This document shows positions 1-10,640 of a stretch of DNA of 15,073 nt, in pieces. The notes under the pieces were generated by a model. It saw only the letters and a program-made list of their open reading frames with translations, searched no databases and was not told the DNA's origin. Every line of letters begins with the position of its first letter. Positions within the stretch are counted from its first letter, which is position 1. The stretch is from Cruorifilaria tuberocauda (Eukaryota > Nematoda > Chromadorea > Rhabditida > Onchocercidae), in NCBI GenBank assembly GCA_013365365.1, contig JABVXU010000919.1, positions 1 to 15,073 of the forward strand. Reading direction: 5' to 3'. The position numbers and the translations under genes were made by a program.

Positions 1-143
1 ATAAAAGTAAAATAAAAGTAAAATAAAAGTAAAATAAAAGTAAAATAAAAGTAAAAGTAAAATAAAAGTAAAATAAAAGTAAAATAAAAGTAAAATAAAA
101 GTAAGATAAAAGTAAAAGTAAAATAGAAGTAAAATAAAAGTAA
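1..143. repeat. 11-bp tandem array ATAAAAGTAAA
   Basis: About twelve units with occasional inserted AAGTA steps and single substitutions near the right end. The array continues off the left edge of the window. Related AGTAA/TAAAGTAA words are scattered to about 300. Confidence 0.95.
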
Positions 144-1008
144 TGTAACGTTAATTAATATACTTCATATCATTTTCGATTATTATTTTGACTGATGAAA
201 CGAATGAAAGATTTAATTCTAAGATAAAATAAACGAAGAAATGAGTGTTATGTAAAGTTAAATAAAGTAAAGTAATGTAAATAAGAAGTAATGTAAAGTT
301 AATTGCACGCTTTCCCTATATATATATATATATATATTTTAGAGAATGCAAAAAAGAAAACGGAAATTGTGTGAAAACATTTCAAATGAAAATTAACAAT
401 CGCAATAAATTTCAATATAATCATTATTTTTCAGTAATCGGAAAAATGGTTGCCAAGTAAAAAAAAAAAAAAAAAGGAAAATTTCAATGCACAACAGATG
501 CGTACCGATTTAAATTGAAAGTTTTTAAAATTGAAATGACAACAGTACTTTCGTATCATGGATTTCCAGAAATTTTTTTTTTTTTTTACAAAACTGGCTC
601 TCGAGAACTCTCTGTAATAAAGTAACAAACTTTAACCTATTCAATTAACGAATAAATCAATTTTGATATATTATTCCATTCGAATAAGTAAATGAATAAA
701 TGAATTAAAAAAAAAATACATTTAGATGAACGAACAAAAATGCATTAAATTACCAAAGACGAGGAATTGTTCGAAAAGTACCGTACAACGATAAAACTTT
801 TATTTAAGTGACAAGAAAAAAAAAACAATTTTTCCATGATTTTAAATTGAAAAAGAAAATTTAAGAAACGAAACAACTATTGATTTGAAATTTTTGATTA
901 ATTTAAAAAAAAATCTTAATTAAAATCAATGAAAAAAAAAATGAAACAATTTATGAATCGAAGCTTTTTTTACAAGACTAAAGTTTGATATAGCTATTAT
1001 ACTATCAT
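144..1008. other. Gene-free AT-rich stretch with homopolymers
   Basis: Contains (TA)n at 317-337, a poly(A) run at about 459-475 and a poly(T) run at about 573-587. No coding frame, RNA gene or element was recognised on either strand. Confidence 0.7.
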
Positions 1009-1456
1009 AATTATAACTATAATATTATTACAATTATAATACACTTACGTTAAAACTATAATATTACCACAATTATAATACACTTACGCTAAAACCATAA
1101 TATTATAACAATTATGATATAGTTATGTTAAAACTATTATACCACCACAATTATGATATACTTACGTTAAACTATAATAGTATCACAATTATTATAATAT
1201 ACTTACGTTAAATTAAAACTATTATACTATCACAATTATAATACACTTACGTTAAAACTATAATATTATCACAATTATAATACACTTACGTTAAAACTAT
1301 AATATTATAACAATTATGATATAGTTATGTTAAAACTATAATAGTATTACAATTATTATTATATACTCACGTTAAATTAAACTATCATACTAACACAATT
1401 ATAATACACTTACGTTAAAACTATTATACTGTTACAATTATAATATACTTATTTTA
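1009..1456. repeat. 39-bp minisatellite, about 11 units
   Basis: The unit is AACTATAATATTATCACAAT followed by TATAATACACTTACGTTAA. The exact spacing between the units at 1261 and 1300 is 39 bp. A variant with GATATAGTTATGTTAA recurs at about 1117 and 1317, which suggests block amplification of several units at once. Confidence 0.93.
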
Positions 1457-1860
1457 AAGGAAAGTAAAAGTTGCTAATAATTATAGTTAACAACGATATG
1501 ATTACTAATGTTTAATAATGATAAATCTGATATTGATGATGATTGTAATAAAGCAACAAAAAAAAAGTATAACAAGCCATATGAGCCATATCAGTTGTAT
1601 TAAATTAAACATAAGAAAAATTGAATTTGATACTAGCAAGCTTATTTTGAAAGTGAATTTGAAATAGCTTATTTGAAAAATAGAAGAGTGAGCGGAAATA
1701 AGAGAGAAGGAAGCTCTCATAACGAAGCTAAAATATGATCAGTTGAATGAAATAAGAGGACAATAATAGTTTTGATGCTTCAGCTAATCGACCGCTAGGA
1801 TCAGTCCCTCTGGTGCTTGTTTACTGCAATTTTCCCATTTAAAAAAAACTCAAATCATTT
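1457..1860. other. Non-coding stretch, no gene seen
   Basis: Slightly less AT-rich around 1690-1825. I found no open frame with coding character, no splice-framed exon and no RNA gene. Confidence 0.6.
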
Positions 1861-1907
1861 CTTTCTCTCCCACTCTCTCTCTCTCTCTCTCTCTTTCTCT
1901 TTTTCAT
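1861..1907. repeat. CT microsatellite / polypyrimidine tract
   Basis: A pure (CT)n run at about 1873-1894 is flanked by CTTTCTC. Confidence 0.95.
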
Positions 1908-2215
1908 TTTTTAACAAAAAAAGAAATAGAAAAAGAGAAAAACGTTTAAACATGATGATATCACATGAAAATTCCATTTCTATTATGTTAATCATTTGAT
2001 TTTACAAAAAAAAAAGAAAAATGAAATTAATAAAAATTTTGAAATTTATTGATAAAATCTAATAATAATTAATCACAATAATAAAACGATTCTCAAGAGA
2101 AAAAAAGAAGAATCTTCGATTTTATTAATGTAATAAAAGAAAGAAAAAAAATGTGAATCAACCGATATGGTATTGATTAAATGTAATATATATGGAAATG
2201 AATTAAAAAATTAAA
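1908..2215. other. AT-rich stretch, nothing recognised
   Basis: A-rich runs such as AAAAAAAAAGAAAAATG and AATAATAATT words. No gene or element is visible. Confidence 0.6.
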
Positions 2216-2620
2216 AATAGAATTTCAATTAGAATCAAAGAATGGAATTTGAATTAAAGAATTAGAATTAGAATTAAGAATAGAATTAGAATTAAAGAAA
2301 GAATAGAGTTAGAATTTAAAAAAAACAGAATTAGAATTAGAATTAAAGAATAGAATTAGTGGTAAAGAATAGAATTAGAGGTAAAGAATAGAAGTAGATT
2401 TAAAGAGTAGAATTAGAATTAAAGAATAGAATTAGAATTAAAGAATAGAATTAGAATTAAGAATAGAGTTTGAATTAAAGAATAGAATTAGAATTAGAAC
2501 TAAAGAATCGAATTAAAATTAGAGAAAGAATAGAATTAGACTTAGAATTAAAGAATAGAATTAGAGTTAAAATTAAAGAATAGAACTAGAATTGTCGAAT
2601 CGAATTAGAATTAAAGGATA
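2216..2620. repeat. GAATTAGAATTAAAGAATA purine-rich satellite
   Basis: About 400 bp of degenerate units 13-19 bp long built from AGAATTA, AAAGAATAGAATT and similar words. It is strongly strand-asymmetric, with A and G on the plus strand. Confidence 0.92.
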
Positions 2621-3356
2621 AAAATTTCATTGTTTTTTGACGGAAAAAAATTCTGAAATGGAACAATGAAATTTTACTAATTATTACTTATTAAGATTAA
2701 AATTATTTTAATTTTAAAATTAAATAAAATTTTAGTGCAAAATTTGTAAATAGGCTAAAATATCAGTTTGTGATAAATGATAACAAATAAAATAAATATT
2801 CAAAAAGGGAGAGAAAAAAAAAAGCACATATGCGCAAATATGGTATTTGATAAGCTAAAGGAGTAGTAGGACAGTCTATCGGACATGCTTTCAGCTAAGA
2901 TTAATTGATGGATGATAAGCAAATGGATGGATTATAGTGGGACAGTGAGAAATGAAATTGAAAATTGATTAATTGTTTGAAAGATAAATTTTGCATTGTT
3001 CAAACTAAATTATTCTATCTTTCATCTGAGTAACATTTGGGGAAGTTTGAGTAATTTTGTTTATTTTTAATTTAAATTAATAAATTTCACAAATAAAAAA
3101 ATTTCATTGAAAGAAGTAGTTATAGAATCGTTTAAAAATATTAGAATATTTCATATATCAGGTTTCATCGATTGGAAAAGTATAAATACTTATAACTTAG
3201 GTTACTTTTAATATTTTCGAATTTATTTTATCGAGAAATTAGTATTAGCTATGAAATTTTATAATAACCTGTGTATTATTTGTTACTGCTTTGATAATAC
3301 CTGACTTTATTGGAATTTTTAAATCCTAAAAATGACTGTTTACAATTTTCTTTTTT
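2621..3356. other. Non-coding stretch, no gene seen
   Basis: Mostly AT-rich. The part at 2830-2960 is richer in G and has repeated GATGGAT words, but no open frame, splice pattern or tRNA/snRNA shape is recognisable. Confidence 0.6.
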
Positions 3357-3545
3357 TATTAAGAGAGAGAAGGGAGAGTGGAAGGTGGTATGATTATAAA
3401 CCAGTGTACTGATTTCACCTTGAAAATTATCGTACTTTAATTTAAAACTTAAATTGCAAGGTTTGAATCCCGTATGATTATATCATCATCATCATTGTCA
3501 CTAAATCTCTCTCTTCCTCTCTCTTTTCCCCTCCCTTTCATTCCC
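3357..3545. repeat. Fold-back region with GA and CT arms and 11-bp direct repeats
   Basis: A GA-rich tract (3360-3385) is matched by a CT-rich tract (3507-3543). Between them GTATGATTATA occurs at 3388-3398 and again at 3472-3482. Nested inverted repeats lie inside: ACCTTG 3417-3422 with CAAGGT 3457-3462, and AATTTAA 3439-3445 with TTAAATT 3449-3455. A tRNA B-box-like word GGTTTGAATCC sits at 3460-3470. No intact tRNA fold can be drawn. Confidence 0.6.
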
Positions 3546-3720
3546 AAAACAACAATGAAGTGTGACCTTGTAGATTCCGAAAACAACAAAGGTATCAAAA
3601 AAAAAAATCTTTACTTAAATTTAAGCTCAAAATTTTATGTGGCTTTTTTTTTTTTCACTGCAATAAATCTGTTTTAAAGATAATTCTTTTCAAAAAATTT
3701 TTTTTTATTCCAATTAACTG

Positions 3721-3870
3721 TTCGAAAGGTAATTATAATGGTATCTCTGTTTGAAAAGTATTTTTTAAAGGTATCTCTATTCGAAAGGTATTTCTAGCGG
3801 TGTCTTTGTTTGAAAGGTATTCATAAAGGTATCTCTCTGTTTGAAAGGTATTTCAGAAAGTGTCTCCACT
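3721..3870. repeat. 30-bp tandem repeat, five units
   Basis: Units TT(C)GAAAGGTATTT...GGTATCTCTGT start at 3721, 3751, 3780, 3810 and 3841, with a 1-2 bp drift. Although the period is a multiple of three, the drift breaks any long open frame. Confidence 0.92.
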
Positions 3871-4052
3871 CTTGACAATTATATGAAAATTTGAATTTAT
3901 CAAAATAACATGCAGAATTTAAAAGGAACAAATAAAAAAAAAAACATAAAGAATACCATTTTGCTAGATGGAACCTATTTATGTGGCACAGATAATAAAT
4001 GCATTCATATTTGAAAAAATATGAAATTTTCAAAAAGCTGCTAAATAAAAAT

Positions 4053-4095
4053 ATCATTTTCATTGAAATAGTAAATCCTCTTCAATGAAAATGAT
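4053..4095. repeat. Perfect 15-bp inverted repeat 3' of the gene
   Basis: ATCATTTTCATTGAA at 4053-4067 pairs perfectly with 4081-4095 across a 13-nt loop. It lies about 250-290 nt past the stop and beyond the predicted cleavage site, so it could be a transcribed downstream hairpin or an old inverted duplication. Confidence 0.9.
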
Positions 4096-4275
4096 TATTT
4101 CTTAAATTTAAATTTAAAATTTAAATATATATTTAATGATAATGATAACATTATTATACTATTACAAATTGTTATATTAAATGAATTACATTAAAAAAGA
4201 TTCAAAGTACAAAGTTGAATTGTTTAATTAAAAAAAAAAAAGAAGTTATCAGTGATATAAATAATAGAATTAGAT

Positions 4276-4281
4276 TTTATT
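4276..4281 (-). terminator. Poly(A) signal AATAAA of the DOK-like gene
   Basis: TTTATT on the plus strand reads AATAAA on the gene strand, 63 nt beyond the stop codon. Cleavage would be expected roughly at 4255-4266, giving a 3' UTR of about 80-90 nt, which is a normal nematode length. Confidence 0.6.
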
Positions 4282-4344
4282 GATTATAATAATCTTAATA
4301 CAAATATCTATTTATGAAATTTCAAAAAAAAGATTTATAACGAA

Positions 4345-4650
4345 TTAATTGATCAAAGATTGCCTGAAATAGGTATGCATCGTACTAGGATTACAATTTA
4401 CTGGACTTGGACTAGGAGCGGAAACAATTGAATCACGAATACGAGCTTGTAAACTTCCTACTCCACTATCATTTTCGAGATTATCATTTGATGGTGTAAA
4501 TATTGGTTCTAATAAATCACCATCCAGGATAACACGTGGACGTAAGATAACCTTCCGATTTTGACTGCTGCTATTACTATCATTATTGCTATTGTTGCAG
4601 CTATTATCCATTCCTGATAATGCTTCACTTGATAATGATAAGCATAATGT
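4345..4650 (-). CDS. Exon 9: terminal exon with Asn/Ser tract and C-terminus
   Basis: Encodes residues 365-465 and the TAA stop. The acceptor is attttag|ACA. After TLCLSLSSEALSG comes an Asn/Ser tract (about residues 378-394), then RKVILRPRVILDGDLLEPIF, DSGVGSLQARIRDS and a C-terminus ending YFRQSLIN. The exon reads through in frame from exon 8, so the Met at 4611-4609 is internal and not a start. Richer base and codon use than the flanks supports real coding. Confidence 0.88.
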   Translation of the reverse strand, partial: TLCLSLSSEALSGMDNSCNNSNNDSNSSSQNRKVILRPRVILDGDLLEPIFTPSNDNLENDSGVGSLQARIRDSIVSAPSPSPVNCNPSTMHTYFRQSLIN

Positions 4651-7600
4651 CTAAAATATTTTAAAATATTTTAAATGATGCTGGAGAATGAGCGAGTGAA
4701 GAAAATTTTATTAATGCAAATATTAAAAAAAAATATAACTTAGCTAAAGTTTATTAAATGAAGTAAAAAATTTTTTTTTTATTTTTAAATAATAATAATA
4801 GTAATAATCAATAATGTCATACACGCTTAGCAATATTTTGTTCGAGATCACGCTCAAATTCAAGCGCATTAGGTATATTTGGTAATTTCAAATAACTTCG
4901 TTCTAGTAGTTTTGTTTGATAGAAATCACTGTTATACATATCATCCAAATTTTCCTTACTATACCTGTAATTACAAAATTCTATAGAAGCAGAAGGTAAT
5001 ATTTAATGAAAATTTCCGAAAATTCCATTAATTTAATTAATTAATTTATTTCGGAAAAATCAATTGTTTCTTTTTTCTTTTTTTTAAATTCAATGAAAAC
5101 AATTTGATATTTCTTATTCTGTGAAAGAAAAGAAAAGGGAAAATTTCTAGGAATCTGATAATTTTCAAATTTTACATCAAATAAAAATACTCAATCGTTC
5201 TTTTAAGTAAATTAAATAATTTAATTAATTAAAGTAAAAATAAAATTAAATAATTTAAATAAAAATACTTAACCTTATCCATTCATCTTTTGCATCCAAT
5301 TCAAATTTCTCCCTTTCTTTCCATCCTTTTTTAAGACGGAAAAATGGAAAACGTGTTGTACGTGAATCATTATTTGATGTTGAATTTAGTGTACCTCGTT
5401 GCTCATTTCGAAATGATAATGTTGAACGCAATGATGGTCTTTGCATTTGTCGCTCCGATGAACTTCTAAAAATTTATCAAATTTAGTAATCAATCATTTA
5501 TCACTTCATTGTCCGATGATTTCATGCATTTTTAATGATTAAATCCTTATCAGTTGATTGATTAATTAATCAATTTTTCTAACAATTTAATTAATTTAAA
5601 TTTAAATTTAAATTTCATCAAAAATTACACTTTTTATTAAATTAATTTTGTTAGCATTTCTAATTTGATATTTTATCTATGAGTAAAATAAAATTTATGA
5701 TGATAAAAATCAAACCGATCAAGTTTCTGTTCCACTGGAACGTATTGCTTCGTATACACATTACATGTATTTGTAGGAAGTGCCGTATCCGGTTTCAGTT
5801 TTATATGTTGTTGCAACGCTTCAAGAACATTCTCCGGTCGTCCACATTTGAATTCATACGGTTGATCATAGTCAACTTCAAAAGCAAAACAATTTTCACC
5901 GGTACCAAACCTAAATTTTTAATTTTATATTATATTTAAATTAGCAATTACCAATATTAAATTAGCATTATATTTAAAATTTCGGAGCAATTACTAATTT
6001 ATATTTTCTAATATTCATGCTCTTTTCATATAATCTTAACATCTGATTATCATTTATTTTATTAATTTCAGATGATAATTTCAATCATTAATTTCAGAAT
6101 GTATTTTAGACTATAAATAAATCAACAAAAAGTTATCTCTAAACTTGATTTACAATGTTTTATTAATTTAAACTGTTCTCAAACATTTATGAAGAAATTT
6201 GAAGCTCAAAAAGTTTTGTTATTATAACAAAAAATTCAAAAAGCGTAAAAATACGTTCTCTACCGGTTTTGTGTAAAAGATGAATTTACGCTTAGATCTT
6301 AAATTTTTTCATTGGATACAACCTGAGGTAATTATTTACTTTAAATTATAGTCTATAAAATAATTTAAAGTAAATAAGATATTTAAAATTAAATATTTTA
6401 GAATTTTACTTCAAATGCTTGAAGAGATAACAAAAAAAAAATCAATCGTTTTCTATGAAATAACCCTTACTAAACAAATAAAATATTTATTTAAAACAAA
6501 AAAAAACTAAAAATTTTACTAACCAAGTAATTTGTGGATAAGACCATGCTTCAACGCAACTGAATCCGTTCTTCAGAAAAATCGAATCACCAAAACTTAT
6601 TTCATAATTTCCTTCCGGAATTTTCATACGATGTATATTTTTGTTACTTTCTAACAATACCGGAATACGACCTACTGAAGTTGAAATTTATGACACATTC
6701 ATATTATTATTATTATTAAATTCATATCCATATTATTATCATCATATTCATATTCATATTATCATTACCATATTCACATTCGTATTATTATTATCATACT
6801 CATATTCATATTATTATTATTATTATTATTAAACTCATATTCACACTATTATCATCATATTCATATTCGTATTATTATTATATTCATATTATTATCATCA
6901 TATTCGTATTCATATTATTATTATTAAACTCGTATTCATATTATTATTATCATAATCATACTCATATTATTATTATCATATTAATATTCATATTATTATT
7001 ATTAAGTTCATATCCATATTCATATTATCATTAACCTACTCGTATTCATATTATTATTATCATAATCATACTCATATTATTATTATTAAAATTATTATTA
7101 TCACTATAAATTGAAGAAAATGATGAAATAATTATGATAGGATGACGAAAAAAAAAGTGGAAAGAATGATTCGTTTAATTTAAAAAAAAACATACGATCC
7201 CACGGAACATCATATTCATCGTTGGAATTTGTAGATAGTGATGAAGATGGATGGATACCAATTGAAGCAAACTAGAATTTTGCATTGTATCGTATTCATT
7301 ATCATTATTTCCATTCAGAAATAACGATGAATTTTTCGGTCACTGTTTCTTTTTCTTTATTAATTGTTATTTTTCTTATTTATCACAATGTATTTATTAT
7401 CATATTATGATTTCATTTGGATATTTTAAAAGGAAGAAATTCTTCGAAACATATAGTTAGGATTATTTATCAGAACAAAAATTATCACTTTTATTTATCC
7501 ATTTATTATCAAGGTAATCATTCATCATCAAAGTAATCATTCTGCGTGATACTTAATAAGTATGATCATAATATGATACAATAAAATATAAGTATGATCG

Positions 7601-10600
7601 TAATATGATAACATATAATATAATAAGTATAATCATAATATGGTAAAATGTGATAAGTATAATCATAATAATATATAATAAAATATGATAAGTATGAACA
7701 TAATATGATAAGATATAATAAATATGATAAGTATGATCATAATTGATAGGATTTAATATAAGTATGATCATAATATGATATGATATGTGTAATCATAATA
7801 TTATAAAATGTGATAAGTATAATCATAATATGATATGATAAAATGTGATAAGTATGATCATAATATGATTTTTTTAAGTAAAAATCCCACATGATCAATG
7901 TTAAAGTTGATTTAATCAATAAAAAATTATGGCACTTTACGATACTTTTCTATATATGATATTACATTTAAAATGAAAAAAAAAACACTCTAATACTATG
8001 ATTAATTTTTTATTAAAGGAAAAATTCTGGAAAATGAAAAGGAAAACCTGATCCGGAAATGCAATTTTGCATAAAACATAATGCCATTCTTCCACGTTCT
8101 CAACAGCGATTAGCAATACCGGAGCATTTCTTGGTTGAATTTGAATGATTCTGTTATCATCTAAAACGAATTAAAAACGTACAAACATATTCAGAAATAA
8201 CAATTCAAACTATCAATCTATTTCATTAACAATTTCAAAAAAAAAAAAAAAAAGGATGAAAGCGACTAAGTTAAGTACGCGATAGTTATAATTATTAATC
8301 ATATAACATGATTTTTATAAGAATAATGATCATAACTCCAACTATGATTATAATCACAGGTAGCGATACAATAATATTATCACCTGTTGTTATCACAAGA
8401 TACCGTTATTATAAAATATAAAATATTCATCATTGTAAAATTGTTATCACGAAATATTTATCATTATTTTGAGTCAACAGCATATTCGAAAAAAAAATAG
8501 TGATTTTTTCGTTTTTAAATTTAGCACTTAATAAATCCTTATGAATAATAGTTTCAAAAAATTGAATAAATCGAGTGATATTTTAATTTAAAAAAGGGAG
8601 GAAATTTTTTAAATAATATTGATTTGTAATTTTGTAAACATTTGTAAAGCTTATATTAGCACTATTGAAATTACAAATTTAACAAATCATGAAGTAAATT
8701 AATCTTCCGAGAAATGCCATAATTGATATTCTACAATATGGATAATTACCGGATAAAAATGAAATGTAAATTGAAATATATTGATAATTCAGGTTCTTTC
8801 ATCTGTATAATTTTTCTATTAAGGTGAGAATATTAAAACCGGACATAAAAGCTGGTTTAAAAAATACCCAACTTATTTAATATGAATAATTACCAGATAG
8901 AAATGAAATTTAACTTGATAGAAATTAACAATTCAGGTTTTCCTATCTGTATATTTATTCAGTTGAAACGAAGTTAAAGTAAGAATATTAAAACCGGACA
9001 TAGAAGTTCGATAAAAAAAATATCTAACTTGATTGATACGAATAATTACCGGATAAAAGTGAAATGTAACCTGATATATACATATATGTTAATTCAGGTT
9101 CTCTTATCTGTATAAATTATTCAAATATAAAAAGTTAAGGTAAGAATAAAATTGGATAAATGTTTAACCTAAAATAGGAAGGAAAAAAAAACATACTGCT
9201 AATAGTATTCCGGAAATGAACAATCCGAATAGCAACACATTCACCTAGAAGGATACTCTTGAAAGGTGTTAAAGCAGCAAGCTGTGAACCCGAGGTATAA
9301 ATTTCGAGACGTGCTCGACCTGTCATATTTTCTTCAAATATTGCACCTTTGAATCGTTTCCATTTCTATAAAAACAATAAAGAATGATCATATCACTGAT
9401 ATTACTAATCTTATCACTGATTTGTTATATAAATTTATTCACTTTGCTGATAAGCAATGATAATAAGTATAAACTGATTGTTATAAATAAAACAATCAAA
9501 TTATAAGTAAAAAGGAAAATTAACAGAAATTTTTTTTTTTAAATATATTTCTGTTCCTACAACAAGTATGCACAATCAGGAATTAAAGTTAGCTTAATGA
9601 AATGCTCAAGTAAAATTAGGTAAAATGATTAAATTCGAAATCATTTCGAAATGGATTGAAGTAGTAAATAAGATATGTTAAATGGAAAATGGAATAAGTT
9701 TTAAAATGAAATTTGTAATTTTTAATTTTTCATTCTTTATTTTTTTTTGGTAAACTACGCTTGGATGAATTTGTTATTTCATGTCTGTAAGGTAAGCTTG
9801 CTTCATCAATTAAATTCAAATTCCATTTCTCTATCCAATTATTTATTTTTCAGTCTCTCTATTTTTTTTTCTTTATTCAGTTATTCAGTATTTCAATTCC
9901 TTTTTTTGTCTTTACTGAACTAAACTAATGAAGAAAAGAAAATAAATGATTTTTTAATAAATTTATAAAATTATTAAATTGTTGCAAATTTGTTGCATTA
10001 ATTTATTAATTATAAATTAGTATCGTGCAAATTTGAAACTCTTATTGCAAATTAGAAATTATAAACCTAAATTAGATTAGAAACTATAAACCTAAATCAA
10101 ATTAGAAATTGCAAACCTAAATTAAGCAAACTTAAGAATACTTAAGAAATGCTTAAGAAAAATAAAATTACAAAGCTAGTATTGCGAAAAATTTTTTTAC
10201 AAAAAGATTGCCTTGATTTTATAATTGAATTATTGAAATTATTCATGCTACTACAAATACACTTTTTTAATTATTTACAATTTCTAATTTAATTTAGGTT
10301 TTATAATTTCTAATTTGCAGATACTGCAATTAAAGAATTCATTTAATTTGAAAAAATAAAACGTTAAAATTCAACTTCAAACTATAAAATAAAAATTTAA
10401 ATGGTATATTGACATGAAATAAAATTGTTGTATGGATATTTATCATTCGTTATCATTTCATTATTTTTGTAAGGAAAGCGATAAAACGAAGGTGAAAAAA
10501 AAATGCTTTGCTCATTCTTTCTATCCCGAATAAATTCCAATCAATCCATTCATTGCACTGATAATCAAAGCAAACAAAATGATAAAAAAAATACAGAGAG

Positions 10601-10603
10601 ACA

Positions 10604-10640
<37 letters not shown>

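Noticed and set aside
1..143. Telomeric repeat at the window edge
   Set aside because: The unit ATAAAAGTAAA does not resemble the nematode telomere repeat TTAGGC.
1009..1456. CRISPR array
   Set aside because: There are no unique spacers between repeats, units are adjacent and degenerate, and the window is eukaryotic.
3399..3490. tRNA gene suggested by GGTTTGAATCC
   Set aside because: The T-stem does not pair beyond two G-C pairs and no acceptor stem or anticodon arm can be drawn.
3821..4063. 80-codon minus-strand open frame
   Set aside because: Overlaps the 30-bp repeat, is Phe/Tyr/Ser-rich as expected from AT-rich DNA, and resembles nothing known.
4609..4611. ATG at the head of the open part of exon 9 as a start codon
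   Set aside because: The frame continues upstream to a good acceptor at 4651-4652 and joins exon 8 in phase, so this Met is internal.
5679..5939. 86-codon plus-strand open frame opposite exon 6
   Set aside because: It is the antisense shadow of the PTB-coding exon.
7553..7919. Minus-strand open frames rich in Ile, Tyr and His
   Set aside because: Repeat-derived, lying inside intron 3 of the DOK-like gene.
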